NCBI RefSeq assembly: GCF_900163815.1
Contig: NZ_FUKO01000029.1
Location: 1 to 64,000 of the forward strand
DNA from: Microbacterium esteraromaticum
GTDB lineage: Bacteria > Actinomycetota > Actinomycetes > Actinomycetales > Microbacteriaceae
Direction: 5' to 3'
DNA: 64,000 bases
Shown here one piece after another: positions 37,809 to 45,497 of this stretch; within the stretch, counting starts at the first letter, position 1; each line of letters opens with the position of its first letter. The notes beneath the pieces are model-generated. The model was not told the origin of the DNA and did no database searches. It worked only from the letters and a program-made list of their open reading frames with translations. The position numbers and the translations under genes were made by a program.

Positions 37809-38623
37809 GGCGTCACCGCCGGGCCGAGCCGGGACGCCGCCGCCCGGGAGGAGCGTGACAGGTGCTCGTCGGCCAGCAGCTCCTGCGCGGTGTCGCCGAG
37901 CAGGGCACGGGCCAGCAGCCCGAGCCGGCCGGGGTGGCGCTTGCGAGCACGGATGCCGACGACCAGCGCGACCAGCTCCGTCCACACGTCCGGGGTGTAG
38001 CCGAGCCGCAGGGCGATGTTGTGCTCGCGGCTGACGATCTCGATCGCGGACTGGTGCGAGCCGAGCCCGGTGATGCGGTGGGCGATGTAGTCCACGGCCT
38101 GCTCGACCTGGCGTGCGGGCCACCCGGTGACGACGAGGAAGACGCTGACGGTGCGGATCACCCGCTCGGCGCCGTCGGTCTCGGCCGGGCCGCCGATCGG
38201 GGCGGCGTGCGGGTGGACGTCGTAGAAGAACTCTTCGTAGTGCCCGGCGCGCACCGGCTCCTCCTCGGGGCGCTTGGAGGGACGGCGGGCCTTGTCCTGG
38301 CTGGTCATGTTCCGGTCGGCGTGCACCTCGGCGGCGATGCCGAGCGCGACGGCGCGGGTGACGACCGCCCACGGGTCGACCGCGCGCAGCGTGGTCGGCT
38401 GCCGCATGGCGATGAACGCCTCGAACGCGGCATCGGCCGGGTCGCGGTGCCAGGCTCTCGCGATCGGCGTGTACTTCGCGGTGGCGTAGACCATCAGCGC
38501 GGTCGCGACCGGGCTGGAGGACCAGGTGCCGGTCGCGTTCAAGTCCGTGAGGACCTGGCGGAGCCCTTCGGGTGTGGTGAAGTCCGGCACATCGCCGGAC
38601 GGGAAGGGGATGGTGTGGTGCAT
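37805..38623 (-). CDS. Unknown element protein paired with the ParB-like gene, 272 aa
   Basis: No family recognised with confidence. The segment AFEAFIAMRQPTTLRAVDPW then AVVTRAVALGIAAE is helical and recalls a sigma-factor-like or plasmid-replication-associated helical domain. A second helical block (AVDYIAHRITGLGSHQSAIE) lies further on. The protein is soluble and basic towards the C-terminus. It is coupled to the ParB-like gene by a 4-nt overlap. An ACCTG box (37859-37863), inside its coding end, lies 51 nt before the ParB-like start. Confidence 0.6.
   Translation of the reverse strand: MHHTIPFPSGDVPDFTTPEGLRQVLTDLNATGTWSSSPVATALMVYATAKYTPIARAWHRDPADAAFEAFIAMRQPTTLRAVDPWAVVTRAVALGIAAEVHADRNMTSQDKARRPSKRPEEEPVRAGHYEEFFYDVHPHAAPIGGPAETDGAERVIRTVSVFLVVTGWPARQVEQAVDYIAHRITGLGSHQSAIEIVSREHNIALRLGYTPDVWTELVALVVGIRARKRHPGRLGLLARALLGDTAQELLADEHLSRSSRAAASRLGPAVTP
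37859..37863 (-). promoter_or_regulatory. ACCTG box 51 nt before the ParB-like gene
   Basis: GCACCTGTC on the minus strand, inside the end of the preceding coding sequence. The distance to the start codon equals that at four other genes of the element (51-52 nt). Confidence 0.4.
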
Positions 38624-38868
38624 AGCGACTCCCTCAACGGATCTGGGTGCAAGCGAGGTATGAAGGGCCCGCAGCCGAAACGATCACGAGGGACGCGGTC
38701 AGGGCGTCGCCGGGGGCGTCGGCGGTTTTCGGCGTCGCTGAAGCACGCCACGCGCGCTCGCGGGTGGCTGCTGGGGCGGCCGGGGTTAGCCGGCGTCGAT
38801 GTTGTGGATGGTCGTCTCGGTGCGGGGGCCGGGCATGCCGAGTGAACAAAGGCCCGGGCGGGATGGGG

Positions 38869-39351
38869 TCACCGGCTCACCCCCTGCCTTCCCGCCACCG
38901 GCGAGCCCGCCGTGGTGGGAGTGTCCGGGGTCAGGGCTTGCTCGCGGCGCGCCAACGCCTGCCGCAGCCGGTCGCGGGCGCCGCGGGCCGCCTCGAGGGC
39001 GGCCTGGCGGGCCAGGTCGACGCTGTGCTGGTTCAGCTCCACGCCCTTCTCCAGCACGCGCGCGCCCGCCCGGGCGGCCAGATCGGTCGGGCGTACCCAT
39101 TGCACCCGCATCCGGTCGTCTTCCTCCGGGGCGTTCTGCTCCTGGGTGCTTTCCGCCTCCCGGCGCAGCGCCGGGTCGGTCCGGATCGCCTCGATGGCCG
39201 CCGCCTCTTCCTGCTCGCCTTCGTCCCGGGCTCGTTCGCCCGCTGGCGGGGCGGCGCGGTCCTGCGGGTCCGGGTCGGTGACGCCGGGGCGCGGCGTCGC
39301 GGAATCGGTGCTGTCGGGCAACGTGGTGTCGGGCAGGGTGGGGTCGGTCAT
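38869..39351 (-). CDS. Unknown charged protein, 160 aa
   Basis: The first ~75 residues are a disordered Pro/Thr/Asp/Glu-rich region. The second half (RMRVQWVRPTDLAARAGARV, then VELNQHSVDLARQAALEA) is helical and basic. No membrane segment or catalytic motif is seen. ATG 39351 overlaps the DUF2637 stop. It is probably an accessory factor of element replication or transfer; the 245-nt gap downstream holds no convincing gene. Confidence 0.55.
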   Translation of the reverse strand: MTDPTLPDTTLPDSTDSATPRPGVTDPDPQDRAAPPAGERARDEGEQEEAAAIEAIRTDPALRREAESTQEQNAPEEDDRMRVQWVRPTDLAARAGARVLEKGVELNQHSVDLARQAALEAARGARDRLRQALARREQALTPDTPTTAGSPVAGRQGVSR

Positions 39352-40082
39352 CTCGCTTCTCCTTCCGCGGGCTGGTCAGGTACGGACAGCCACCGGCCGA
39401 TCGTGGTGGGGTGCACGCCGAGCTCGGCGGCGATCTGCCGTTGCGAGACGCCGTCCGCGGCCAACGCCACCGCTCGCGCCCGGGTGTCGCTGCCGGTCCG
39501 GGTACGCGGGGCGCGTTCGATCGCCGCCGGCGCCCGCCCGGTGCGGGCCGGGGTCGCCACGAGGGCCACGGCGGTCTGCTCCGTCGCCGCCGGGTCGGCG
39601 TCCCGCTCGCTGGTGGTGTCGGCGTTGCGCAGCAGCTCCACCGTCAGGTGGGTCATCGCCAGCAGCACGAGGGGCGGGATGCAGGCGACCAGGGCGGCGA
39701 TCAGGGCCGGCACGCGCGCGTCGGCGGCCACGACGGCGTGCGTGATGTTCGCGGCCACTGAGACTCCGGCCCCGGCGGATAGCAGCAGCCACGCGAAGCG
39801 GCGGGCGGAGGCGGCTTGGTTGCGCAGGGCGACGACGCTGATGGTCGCCTCGAGGATCACGCCGTCGACGATGAGGGGCCAGACCCATGCTTGGGTTTCG
39901 GGGATGCCGGCGAGCACCGCAAGATCGCGCAGCGCGGTGAAGCTCAGCCAGAACGCGCCCAGGGCGAGCAGGATCGTGCCCGACAGGCTGGTGCCGATCA
40001 CCAGCCGTGACACGCCCGGTACGAGTCTGGCCGCACCCGCGCCCGACCGCACGTGCGGGTCGGGGCGGGCCGTGCCGGTCAT
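39348..40082 (-). CDS. DUF2637 membrane protein with C-terminal helix-turn-helix (Spd-like)
   Basis: 244 residues with four membrane helices (LSGTILLALGAFWLSFTAL; VWPLIVDGVILEATISVVA; FAWLLLSAGAGVSVAANIT; LIAALVACIPPLVLLAMTH). This is the DUF2637 pattern of Spd proteins, which help plasmid spread between hyphae in Streptomyces. The C-terminus carries a resolvase-like HTH (GVSQRQIAAELGVHPTTIGR), so a membrane protein may also bind DNA. It overlaps the genes on both sides by 4 nt. An ACCTG box (39377-39381) in its last codons lies 26 nt before the next gene. Confidence 0.8.
   Translation of the reverse strand: MTGTARPDPHVRSGAGAARLVPGVSRLVIGTSLSGTILLALGAFWLSFTALRDLAVLAGIPETQAWVWPLIVDGVILEATISVVALRNQAASARRFAWLLLSAGAGVSVAANITHAVVAADARVPALIAALVACIPPLVLLAMTHLTVELLRNADTTSERDADPAATEQTAVALVATPARTGRAPAAIERAPRTRTGSDTRARAVALAADGVSQRQIAAELGVHPTTIGRWLSVPDQPAEGEAR
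39377..39381 (-). promoter_or_regulatory. ACCTG box 26 nt before the 160-aa protein gene
   Basis: TACCTGACC on the minus strand within the end of the DUF2637 gene, the shortest box-to-start distance of the set. It is followed by AAGGAG. Confidence 0.3.
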
Positions 40083-40963
40083 CGCGCCACCGCCTCCCGG
40101 CTCGACCGAAACCGACTGCCGGCCGGTGAGGCGTCCGGGGTGAGCCGCACGGTGCGCCAGGCGGATCGGATCGTCGCCTCGATCTCACGCTCGCCCAGGC
40201 CGGCGGTGAGTGCCGGCCCGTCCAGGGCGTCCAGGATCCCCGGCTCGTCCATGCCGAGCTCGGCGAGCCGGCATGCCGCCCAGAACAGGCTGCTGTTGCG
40301 GTTGCCCTCCACCGCGCCGGCGAGCCAGCCGGCCAGCCGTTGCGTTGCCGGACCCGGGCTCGCTCCGATGACTGGGCGGGGCCGGGGCGGTCGGGGCGGG
40401 GTGAGCAGCTCACGGATCGCCTCAGCGTCGACTGGCGACCCGGTGCCACCGAGCGCGATCGTCTCGTACCGGCGCACCGTCCCGGCGACCGCGATGGCAG
40501 AGGGTGGGGCGATGATGTAGCCGCCGGTGCCGCGGAAGTCGACATGGGAGGTGCCACGCGCCCAGGTCCGCTGCGGCCGGGCAGGGTCGGACGGGAAGTA
40601 GAGGTGCACGCCGCCGGACGGGGAGCGCACCGACTGCAGGGCGCCGGAGACGAGGCCGTCACGGTGCAGCCGCTGCAGCACCTGGTATCCGTCGCCACCG
40701 GGATGCACGTCGATGTCGAGCACGTCGACACCATGCCCTGTGGCGATGCCGATGTTCGCGGCCGGCTGCCATGCCCACCAGCCCCGGATTCGCCGGGTCG
40801 CGGTGGTCGCCTCCTGGAATCCGTTGTGCGTCAGCGGCGTTTTCCCGCCCGGTACGCAGGGAAACACCGGCAGCCCGGTGGCGGCGTAGGCGAGCGCCGC
40901 GTCGCGCAGCGCCGCTGGTGGGCGCTCGTGCAGTGCCGCCATGACTTCGCGCAGCTGGACCAT
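40079..40963 (-). CDS. Bifunctional primase-polymerase (Prim-Pol domain)
   Basis: 294-residue archaeo-eukaryotic-type primase-polymerase of the family common on plasmids and integrative elements. PVFPCVPGGKTPLTHNGF, the catalytic DxD in VLDIDVHPGGDG, the SPSGGVHLYF histidine motif and RGTGGYIIAPPS are all present. A C-terminal PriCT-like helical segment follows. It probably primes replication of the transferred strand. ATG 40963 has GGAGGAGG upstream; an in-frame start at 40999 is less well placed. Confidence 0.88.
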   Translation of the reverse strand: MVQLREVMAALHERPPAALRDAALAYAATGLPVFPCVPGGKTPLTHNGFQEATTATRRIRGWWAWQPAANIGIATGHGVDVLDIDVHPGGDGYQVLQRLHRDGLVSGALQSVRSPSGGVHLYFPSDPARPQRTWARGTSHVDFRGTGGYIIAPPSAIAVAGTVRRYETIALGGTGSPVDAEAIRELLTPPRPPRPRPVIGASPGPATQRLAGWLAGAVEGNRNSSLFWAACRLAELGMDEPGILDALDGPALTAGLGEREIEATIRSAWRTVRLTPDASPAGSRFRSSREAVAR

Positions 40964-40985
40964 GCTCGCCTCCTCCCACGGTCCC

Positions 40986-41019
40986 GGATGCTCGCGCATC
41001 CTGGCCGTCGGAGTCAGGT
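40986..41019 (-). promoter_or_regulatory. ACCTG box and hairpin leader of the primase-polymerase gene
   Basis: The box (+ strand CAGGT 41015-41019) starts 52 nt from the start codon. A perfect 6-bp stem GGATGC-GCGA-GCATCC with a GNRA tetraloop (40986-41001) lies between box and ribosome site. Confidence 0.55.
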
Positions 41020-41057
41020 GCGTGTCATCTGCTGGTAACCCGTGACCGCTACAGTGA

Positions 41058-41193
41058 CCTCGGGATTTGTGCTGTGACCCTCCCGAGGCGTCCCGCAGCG
41101 GCGTCCTCTACCGATACGCGCCGCATCCTTGCCGCGTCCAGCGTCGGACTGGAGGATGCGCGGTTGAGCAATGGATCTGCGTGACTGAGTCAC
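41058..41193. repeat. Inverted repeats in the gap between primase and 285-aa protein genes
   Basis: The 272-nt gap (40964-41235) holds no gene. It contains a perfect 8-bp inverted repeat CCTCGGGA/TCCCGAGG (41058-41065 and 41081-41088, 15-nt loop). Further right is the perfect palindrome GTGACT-G-AGTCAC (41181-41193). The first could terminate transcription of the 285-aa gene; the second looks like a protein-binding site. Confidence 0.5.
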
Positions 41194-41235
41194 ACACGCC
41201 GGGCCGAGCCTGCCGCGTGTCGGCCTCTGGTCGTG

Positions 41236-42093
41236 CTAGCGAGAGAGCCCTGGCCGGTGGTCGTCCGTGGGGCCTTCGGGCTCGGTATCGGGGTCGAGGG
41301 ATTCGCCGCGTCCGGCGAGCAGACCGCGCAGGAGAGGGTGCCGCCACCCGCGGTCGGTGGACAGGCCGTCGAGATCGGCCGCCGGGCGGCCGGTGAAGGC
41401 GAGCACGGCGTTGACCGCCTCGAGGGTGCGAGCCGCCTGCGACCGGCCGATGCCTTCCAGGAGGAAGAAGATCCGGTCCAGCGCCGCCGCGTCGTGTGCT
41501 GCGGCGGTGAAGGCCACGGACTCCGCCTGGTCCGTCCCGTCGCGGGCGGCGCCGACCAGCAGGCGCAGCTGCCCGTCCCCATCAGGACTGGTCGCCCGGT
41601 AGCTGCCGGCGGGGATCCAGCGGTGCGCCTCGGAGGCGGGCCCCTCGTAGATCGCGGGCTCATCCGGGTGCTCCGGGTCGGGCACCACGACGTCCAGGTC
41701 CACCGCGCGCAGCAGCTCGGCGATGCGCTCGCGCTCCGTCGCACTCACCGCCAGGCCGGCGCCGTCCTCGGTCTCGGCGAGCCGGCGCAGCGTCTGCCAC
41801 ACCAGTAGGTCCGCCGGCGGCGGCACGACTGCCCCCGCCTCGGTGCCGGGAACCGGGATCCAGCTCTGGATGCTGGAGACGTCCTCGCCGGAGTATTCCC
41901 CGAACATCCGGTCCCCGTCGGTGACCACTGCGTCACCCGGGGCGGCGAGGTCTTCCATCAGGGTCTCCCGCACGATGTACGCAGCCTCCTGCTCGGAGCG
42001 GGCGAGCACGTCGAACGCGATCGTCACGGTGTGATGCTCCAGCGGGGCCGGCACATAGCCCAGCGGCGGGAGCCCGTTGTGATCGGCCATCAT
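41236..42093 (-). CDS. Element protein of a four-member unknown family, 285 aa
   Basis: No known family recognised. The N-terminus (VTIAFDVLARSEQEAAYIV) shares a pattern with the products at 42827, 44188 and 45498. A middle segment, IYEGPASEAHRWIPAGSYRA, matches equivalents in the first two of those, as does the helix DAAALDRIFFLLEGIG. The acidic Pro-rich C-terminus is variable. It is soluble and cytoplasmic by absence of signals. Start ATG 42093 or 42090. Confidence 0.65.
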   Translation of the reverse strand: MMADHNGLPPLGYVPAPLEHHTVTIAFDVLARSEQEAAYIVRETLMEDLAAPGDAVVTDGDRMFGEYSGEDVSSIQSWIPVPGTEAGAVVPPPADLLVWQTLRRLAETEDGAGLAVSATERERIAELLRAVDLDVVVPDPEHPDEPAIYEGPASEAHRWIPAGSYRATSPDGDGQLRLLVGAARDGTDQAESVAFTAAAHDAAALDRIFFLLEGIGRSQAARTLEAVNAVLAFTGRPAADLDGLSTDRGWRHPLLRGLLAGRGESLDPDTEPEGPTDDHRPGLSR

Positions 42094-42411
42094 GACCCTG
42101 CTCTTCCTCGGTGCGCGGGCGTTCGCCGTCCGGCTGACACGAGCCCGCTCCTGCAGGAAGGTGCGGGGGCAGGGTGCCGGCCCTCAGATCGGGCGCCGGG
42201 CGCGCGGGCAGCGCCGGGACGGTGGACTCCAGACGGCATGCGCGGCGTCAGCTCCGGGACTTCGGTTTCATCAGATGCCCGCCAGCCCGGGCACCGGGCG
42301 GCCGGCGAAGGGCGGGAAGGCTACGGGCCCGAGCCTGCTTGCGACACCTGATGCTCGGGTGCGTGCGGCAGGATCGGGATGGTTCGTTGGGGCAAGCACC
42401 CTCGGGCGGAA

Positions 42412-42457
42412 CAGGTGCAGGACTAGGTTCCCGCAACCGGGAACGTCCCCGCACCTG
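42412..42457 (+). promoter_or_regulatory. Nested palindrome upstream of the element's HTH regulator
   Basis: The 444-nt divergent gap (42094-42537) has no gene. It contains an outer pair CAGGTGC/GCACCTG (42412-42418 and 42451-42457). Inside that is GTTCCCG-CAAC-CGGGAAC (42427-42444). An AT-rich stretch with GGCAT/ATGCC (42471-42488) and TATATA (about 42492-42497) follows. This looks like the operator-promoter of the regulator gene, and the outer arms are the same GCACCTG box seen before other element genes. Confidence 0.55.
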
Positions 42458-42537
42458 CCGAGCCCTGGAAGGCATGAAAAATTATGCCGGATATATATGG
42501 CTGACCGGAAGGGTTGTGGTTCGTCACCGTTGGACTC

Positions 42538-42816
42538 ATGTCCTCCAACGCACCGTCTTCATGGGAGGACTACGCCCGCGCCGTCGGCATCGAACTGCAG
42601 CGCCGGCGCATCGCCGCAGACCTGACCCAAGAGAAGCTTGCACACAAGGCGGGCATCACGCGCAATCACTACCAGCAGCTCGAGCGTGGCTTCTGGAAGG
42701 CAGGCACGCCCGCGAACCCGTCGCTGAAGCATCTCGCCCGGCTCGCGCAGGCGTTGCAGATCGAAGTCGACGTGCTCCTGCCCTCGGTGGCAGAGATCGA
42801 ATGGCCCGCGGACTGA
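42538..42816 (+). CDS. Cro/CI-type HTH regulator
   Basis: 92-residue DNA-binding protein with an XRE-family helix-turn-helix (LTQEKLAHKAGITRNHYQQL) and a C-terminal helix (SLKHLARLAQALQIEVDVLL). It is probably the master or auto-regulator of the element, divergent from the minus-strand genes and preceded by a nested palindrome. ATG 42538 has no good ribosome site nearby; a TTG at 42514 is also in frame, so the start is uncertain. Confidence 0.85.
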   Translation: MSSNAPSSWEDYARAVGIELQRRRIAADLTQEKLAHKAGITRNHYQQLERGFWKAGTPANPSLKHLARLAQALQIEVDVLLPSVAEIEWPAD

Positions 42817-42826
42817 CCGCAGCGCG

Positions 42827-44128
42827 TTATCGCGACACCTCGTCAGGACCGGTGCCGCGGGTCAGCGAGTCCGCGGCGACGGCGGCGGGGCCGGTGTCGG
42901 AGTCCAGGCGTTCGCGGCGCTGACGGAGCAGTTCGTCCAGCAGCATTGCATGCTGCGCCGGGGACGCCGGGACGACGATCCGGTTGGCGACGTGACCGAC
43001 GGTGGCGAGGATCCCGGCGAGACGGTCGCGCAGATTCCGGTCCGGCGCAGCCCGTGCCGCGAGCGCGATCTCGGTGATGACGGATTCGTTGTGCTGCTCG
43101 CGCAGGAACGCCGCCGAGTAGAGGGCGTTGTGCCGCCCTGCCGGCCCCACGACCAGCCGGGCCGGTTCGTCCCCGTACATTGTGGTCGCGTCGTACACCC
43201 CGGCCGGCAGGACTGCGGCAGCATGGGAAGCACGCCCGGTGTACTGGTCGGTGCCGTCGGCCCTGCGCACCCGCACCTGCAGGTCCGCGGTGTGGAGCAT
43301 CGCCCGCAGGTGGGTGCGGACATCGCGCGAGAGCAGCCGTGTGGGTGGGTCGGACGAGTCCTCCTGGTTGACCAGATCGCGCAGCGCCTGCAGGCTCATG
43401 AGGTCCCGCGGCACCCACTCGTTCTGGAATCGTGGAGGCAGGGTCGGGCTGCGGCCGCCGCCGGCGAGCAGTTGCAGGAGCTGCCGCTCGCGAGCCAGCG
43501 CGGCAGCGTGGAACGCGGACTCCCAGTGGGAGTGGTCCTCGTCATAGCGATCAGCGTCGATCTCGCCTCGGTAGTTCGGGGCGACGGTGACGAGATAGTC
43601 GTCCCTGTGGGGCTCCTCCGGAAGCCGGTCCCGCTCCAGTGCATCGGCGAGGTCGTCGCGGAGCGCCTCCGCACGGTCGAGGCGCTCGGTGAGGTCGTCG
43701 ATGCGGGTGACCTTGATCGCCAGGTCGAGGGCCTCGTCGGTGAAGTTGTCGAAGGCGATGCCCCAGGCGTTCTCGTCGAGCTCGCCGCCGGCCGTGCGGT
43801 AGTCCTCCGGGTTAGGGGCCTCGGGGAACGCCTCGGCCAGCAGCTCCGTGACCGGGGTGTCCTCGTACTCGTCGATGAACGCGTTCGGGTTGCGCAGGTG
43901 CTGTGCCTCGCGGGTGTTCCCGTCGACGTGCTTCAGCGCCGCCTCGGGGAACCAGCGTGCCTTGACCGGATGGGTCGGGGCACCACGCTCGTCAAGGACG
44001 GGAGCCTTGGCGAGGTCGTCGCCCCACCGGGCAAGCAGCGCGTGCAGGAGCTGCGCTGCCTGCTCCCGGTCGCTGCCGACGATCTCGAACACCACCGGGA
44101 TCCGGTGCCGTCGCTCTTCCTCGGCCAT
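42827..44128 (-). CDS. Element protein of a four-member unknown family, 433 aa
   Basis: Largest member of the set. The N-terminus IPVVFEIVGSDREQAAQLLH matches the shared N-terminal pattern. The central part is helical and acidic. From about residue 290, QVRVRRADGTDQYTGRASHA and VLPAGVYDATTMYGDEPARL match the IYEGPASEA/PAGSY block of the 285-aa protein and the IFEGSAS/AEGVY block of the 386-aa protein. AAGGAGG precedes ATG 44128. Function unknown; no catalytic motif found. Confidence 0.65.
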   Translation of the reverse strand: MAEEERRHRIPVVFEIVGSDREQAAQLLHALLARWGDDLAKAPVLDERGAPTHPVKARWFPEAALKHVDGNTREAQHLRNPNAFIDEYEDTPVTELLAEAFPEAPNPEDYRTAGGELDENAWGIAFDNFTDEALDLAIKVTRIDDLTERLDRAEALRDDLADALERDRLPEEPHRDDYLVTVAPNYRGEIDADRYDEDHSHWESAFHAAALARERQLLQLLAGGGRSPTLPPRFQNEWVPRDLMSLQALRDLVNQEDSSDPPTRLLSRDVRTHLRAMLHTADLQVRVRRADGTDQYTGRASHAAAVLPAGVYDATTMYGDEPARLVVGPAGRHNALYSAAFLREQHNESVITEIALAARAAPDRNLRDRLAGILATVGHVANRIVVPASPAQHAMLLDELLRQRRERLDSDTGPAAVAADSLTRGTGPDEVSR

Positions 44129-44191
44129 TCACGCCTCCTTGATCGTCCGCATCGGCACCCCGCGGGCGTCGACGCGGATCAGGTAGGTCAC
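44129..44191 (-). CDS. Possible 20-codon coupled small ORF
   Basis: GTG 44191 overlaps the stop of the 386-aa gene (GTGA). The ORF ends TGA directly before the next ATG (TGAATG). It encodes MTYLIRVDARGVPMRTIKEA. The exact fit between two genes suggests a coupling or leader peptide, but chance is possible. An ACCTG box (+ strand 44180-44184) lies inside it, 52 nt before the 433-aa gene. Confidence 0.25.
   Translation of the reverse strand: MTYLIRVDARGVPMRTIKEA
44180..44184 (-). promoter_or_regulatory. ACCTG box 52 nt before the 433-aa gene
   Basis: TACCTGATCC on the minus strand. Only a loose stem (TCCGC/GCGGA) and a CCCGCGGG palindrome lie between it and AAGGAGG. Confidence 0.4.
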
Positions 44192-45348
44192 AGACCCCCG
44201 CGCGACTCGCGGGACGGAGCCGACGGCGCCGAGGGCTTGTTGCCGGTGGCAGCGCCGAGGTCCTGCGCACGCTGGTCGAGGGCGTGCGCAAGTGCCGAGC
44301 CGGCCGGTGTCCGGTCTGCCGGGCGGACCGGGATGGACTGGATGGAGAAGCTCGGGTAGGGAGTCGCCTCCTGCAGCGCGTTCAGCCAGGTGTCGACGTC
44401 CTCCGGATACTGCCAGTCGGCCGGGGCGGGGTGGGAGGTGAGGAATTCGGTCGCCCCCGCGAACGCGTCCGAGTCGCTGAGCGTCTCGTACAGCGTCGTG
44501 GCCATCGTGCGTGCCAGGCGCACCACGCTGATGTCGGCCAGCACCGTCGGTTCCTCGCCCTCCAGATTCGACCAGACGATGACGCCGACCGGCACGCGTG
44601 CCGGCGGTAGCGGCGGCCGCTCGGGCTCGCCCTCGAGCGGGACCCATGACGGGAACCCGCCTCTTCGTGTCGTGTTCACACGTCGACTGATCAGGCGGAC
44701 GAGCTCGTCGAGCGGTTGCTGGCGGGTGTGTTGCTCGAGCAGCCGGGAGATCTCGTCCAAGGCGCGGGCGTCGTTGCGCTCCTTCGGGAACGCGGCCGAG
44801 ATCCGCCCGGACGGGGACAGCTCCGACGGGGCGACCACGAGGGCGTACTCCCGGTCGTCGTAGTCGAAGGCCACGTAGACGCCCTCGGCGAGTTCCGCGG
44901 CGGCGGTGCTGGCGGAGCCCTCGAAGATCCTGGGCCCGCCGGTGCGGCCGGGATCCTCGGCGAAGATGTGCCGGTCCAGGCCCGACAGCACCTCCTGGAT
45001 TCGCTCCCGAGTCTGCTCCGGCAGCGCACCGGGCGCGCGCAGCAGGACGCCGAGTCCCTCGATCACCGCGAGGTCGTTCACCAGCCCGGGGTACTTCTCC
45101 TGCACGAGCGCGGCCTGTGAGGGGCGGGCCGGGACCTGCTGCCAATCGAGCACACCCCACCGGAGGTAGTCGTCGACCTGACGCTGATCACGCAACAGGA
45201 ACGGTCGCCCATCGGAGTCCTCGGCGGCCAGGACCTGCTCGAGGAGGGCTCGGGCCTCGCCCATGTCGCGTGCCGAGACGCCGAAATCGACGCCGACACG
45301 GAACTCCCACAGCGGCTCGCCTTCCTCGGGAGTGCTCAGGTCAACCAT
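44188..45348 (-). CDS. Element protein of a four-member unknown family, 386 aa
   Basis: The N-terminus PLWEFRVGVDFGVSARDMGE is close to PLWTYRVLREFEVSARNEQE of the 227-aa protein. The middle contains the shared IFEGSASTAAAELAEGVYVA block and an LDEISRLLEQ helix. The C-terminal third (VPVGVIVWSNLEGEEPTVLA, WQYPEDVDTWLNALQEATPY) is homologous to the C-terminal part of the 227-aa protein. It therefore combines modules of both relatives. ATG 45348 has GGAAAGGA upstream. Confidence 0.65.
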   Translation of the reverse strand: MVDLSTPEEGEPLWEFRVGVDFGVSARDMGEARALLEQVLAAEDSDGRPFLLRDQRQVDDYLRWGVLDWQQVPARPSQAALVQEKYPGLVNDLAVIEGLGVLLRAPGALPEQTRERIQEVLSGLDRHIFAEDPGRTGGPRIFEGSASTAAAELAEGVYVAFDYDDREYALVVAPSELSPSGRISAAFPKERNDARALDEISRLLEQHTRQQPLDELVRLISRRVNTTRRGGFPSWVPLEGEPERPPLPPARVPVGVIVWSNLEGEEPTVLADISVVRLARTMATTLYETLSDSDAFAGATEFLTSHPAPADWQYPEDVDTWLNALQEATPYPSFSIQSIPVRPADRTPAGSALAHALDQRAQDLGAATGNKPSAPSAPSRESRGGL

Positions 45349-45363
45349 GCTCGTCCTTTCCTG

Positions 45364-45405
45364 CCGACCGACCCCAGCTCTTTCGGCCGGGCACCTCTCA
45401 GGTAG
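45364..45405 (-). promoter_or_regulatory. ACCTG box and hairpin leader of the 386-aa gene
   Basis: The box (+ strand CAGGT 45399-45403) starts 51 nt from the start codon. An 8-bp stem with one G-U pair (45364-45371 with 45383-45390) separates it from the ribosome site. Confidence 0.5.
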
Positions 45406-45497
45406 GTCGCATCGCAGCGCGCAGGCGGTTCAGGCTCGCTCGGGGTGTTCATGGTCGCTTCCTTGGCCGTGCTTCTCAACTCCCAGCCGTCCGCAGA

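Noticed and set aside
38624..38868. Short frames of about 70 codons in the gap upstream of the 272-aa protein gene
   Set aside because: Arg/Ala/Pro-rich products without motif or ribosome site, in mutually exclusive frames.
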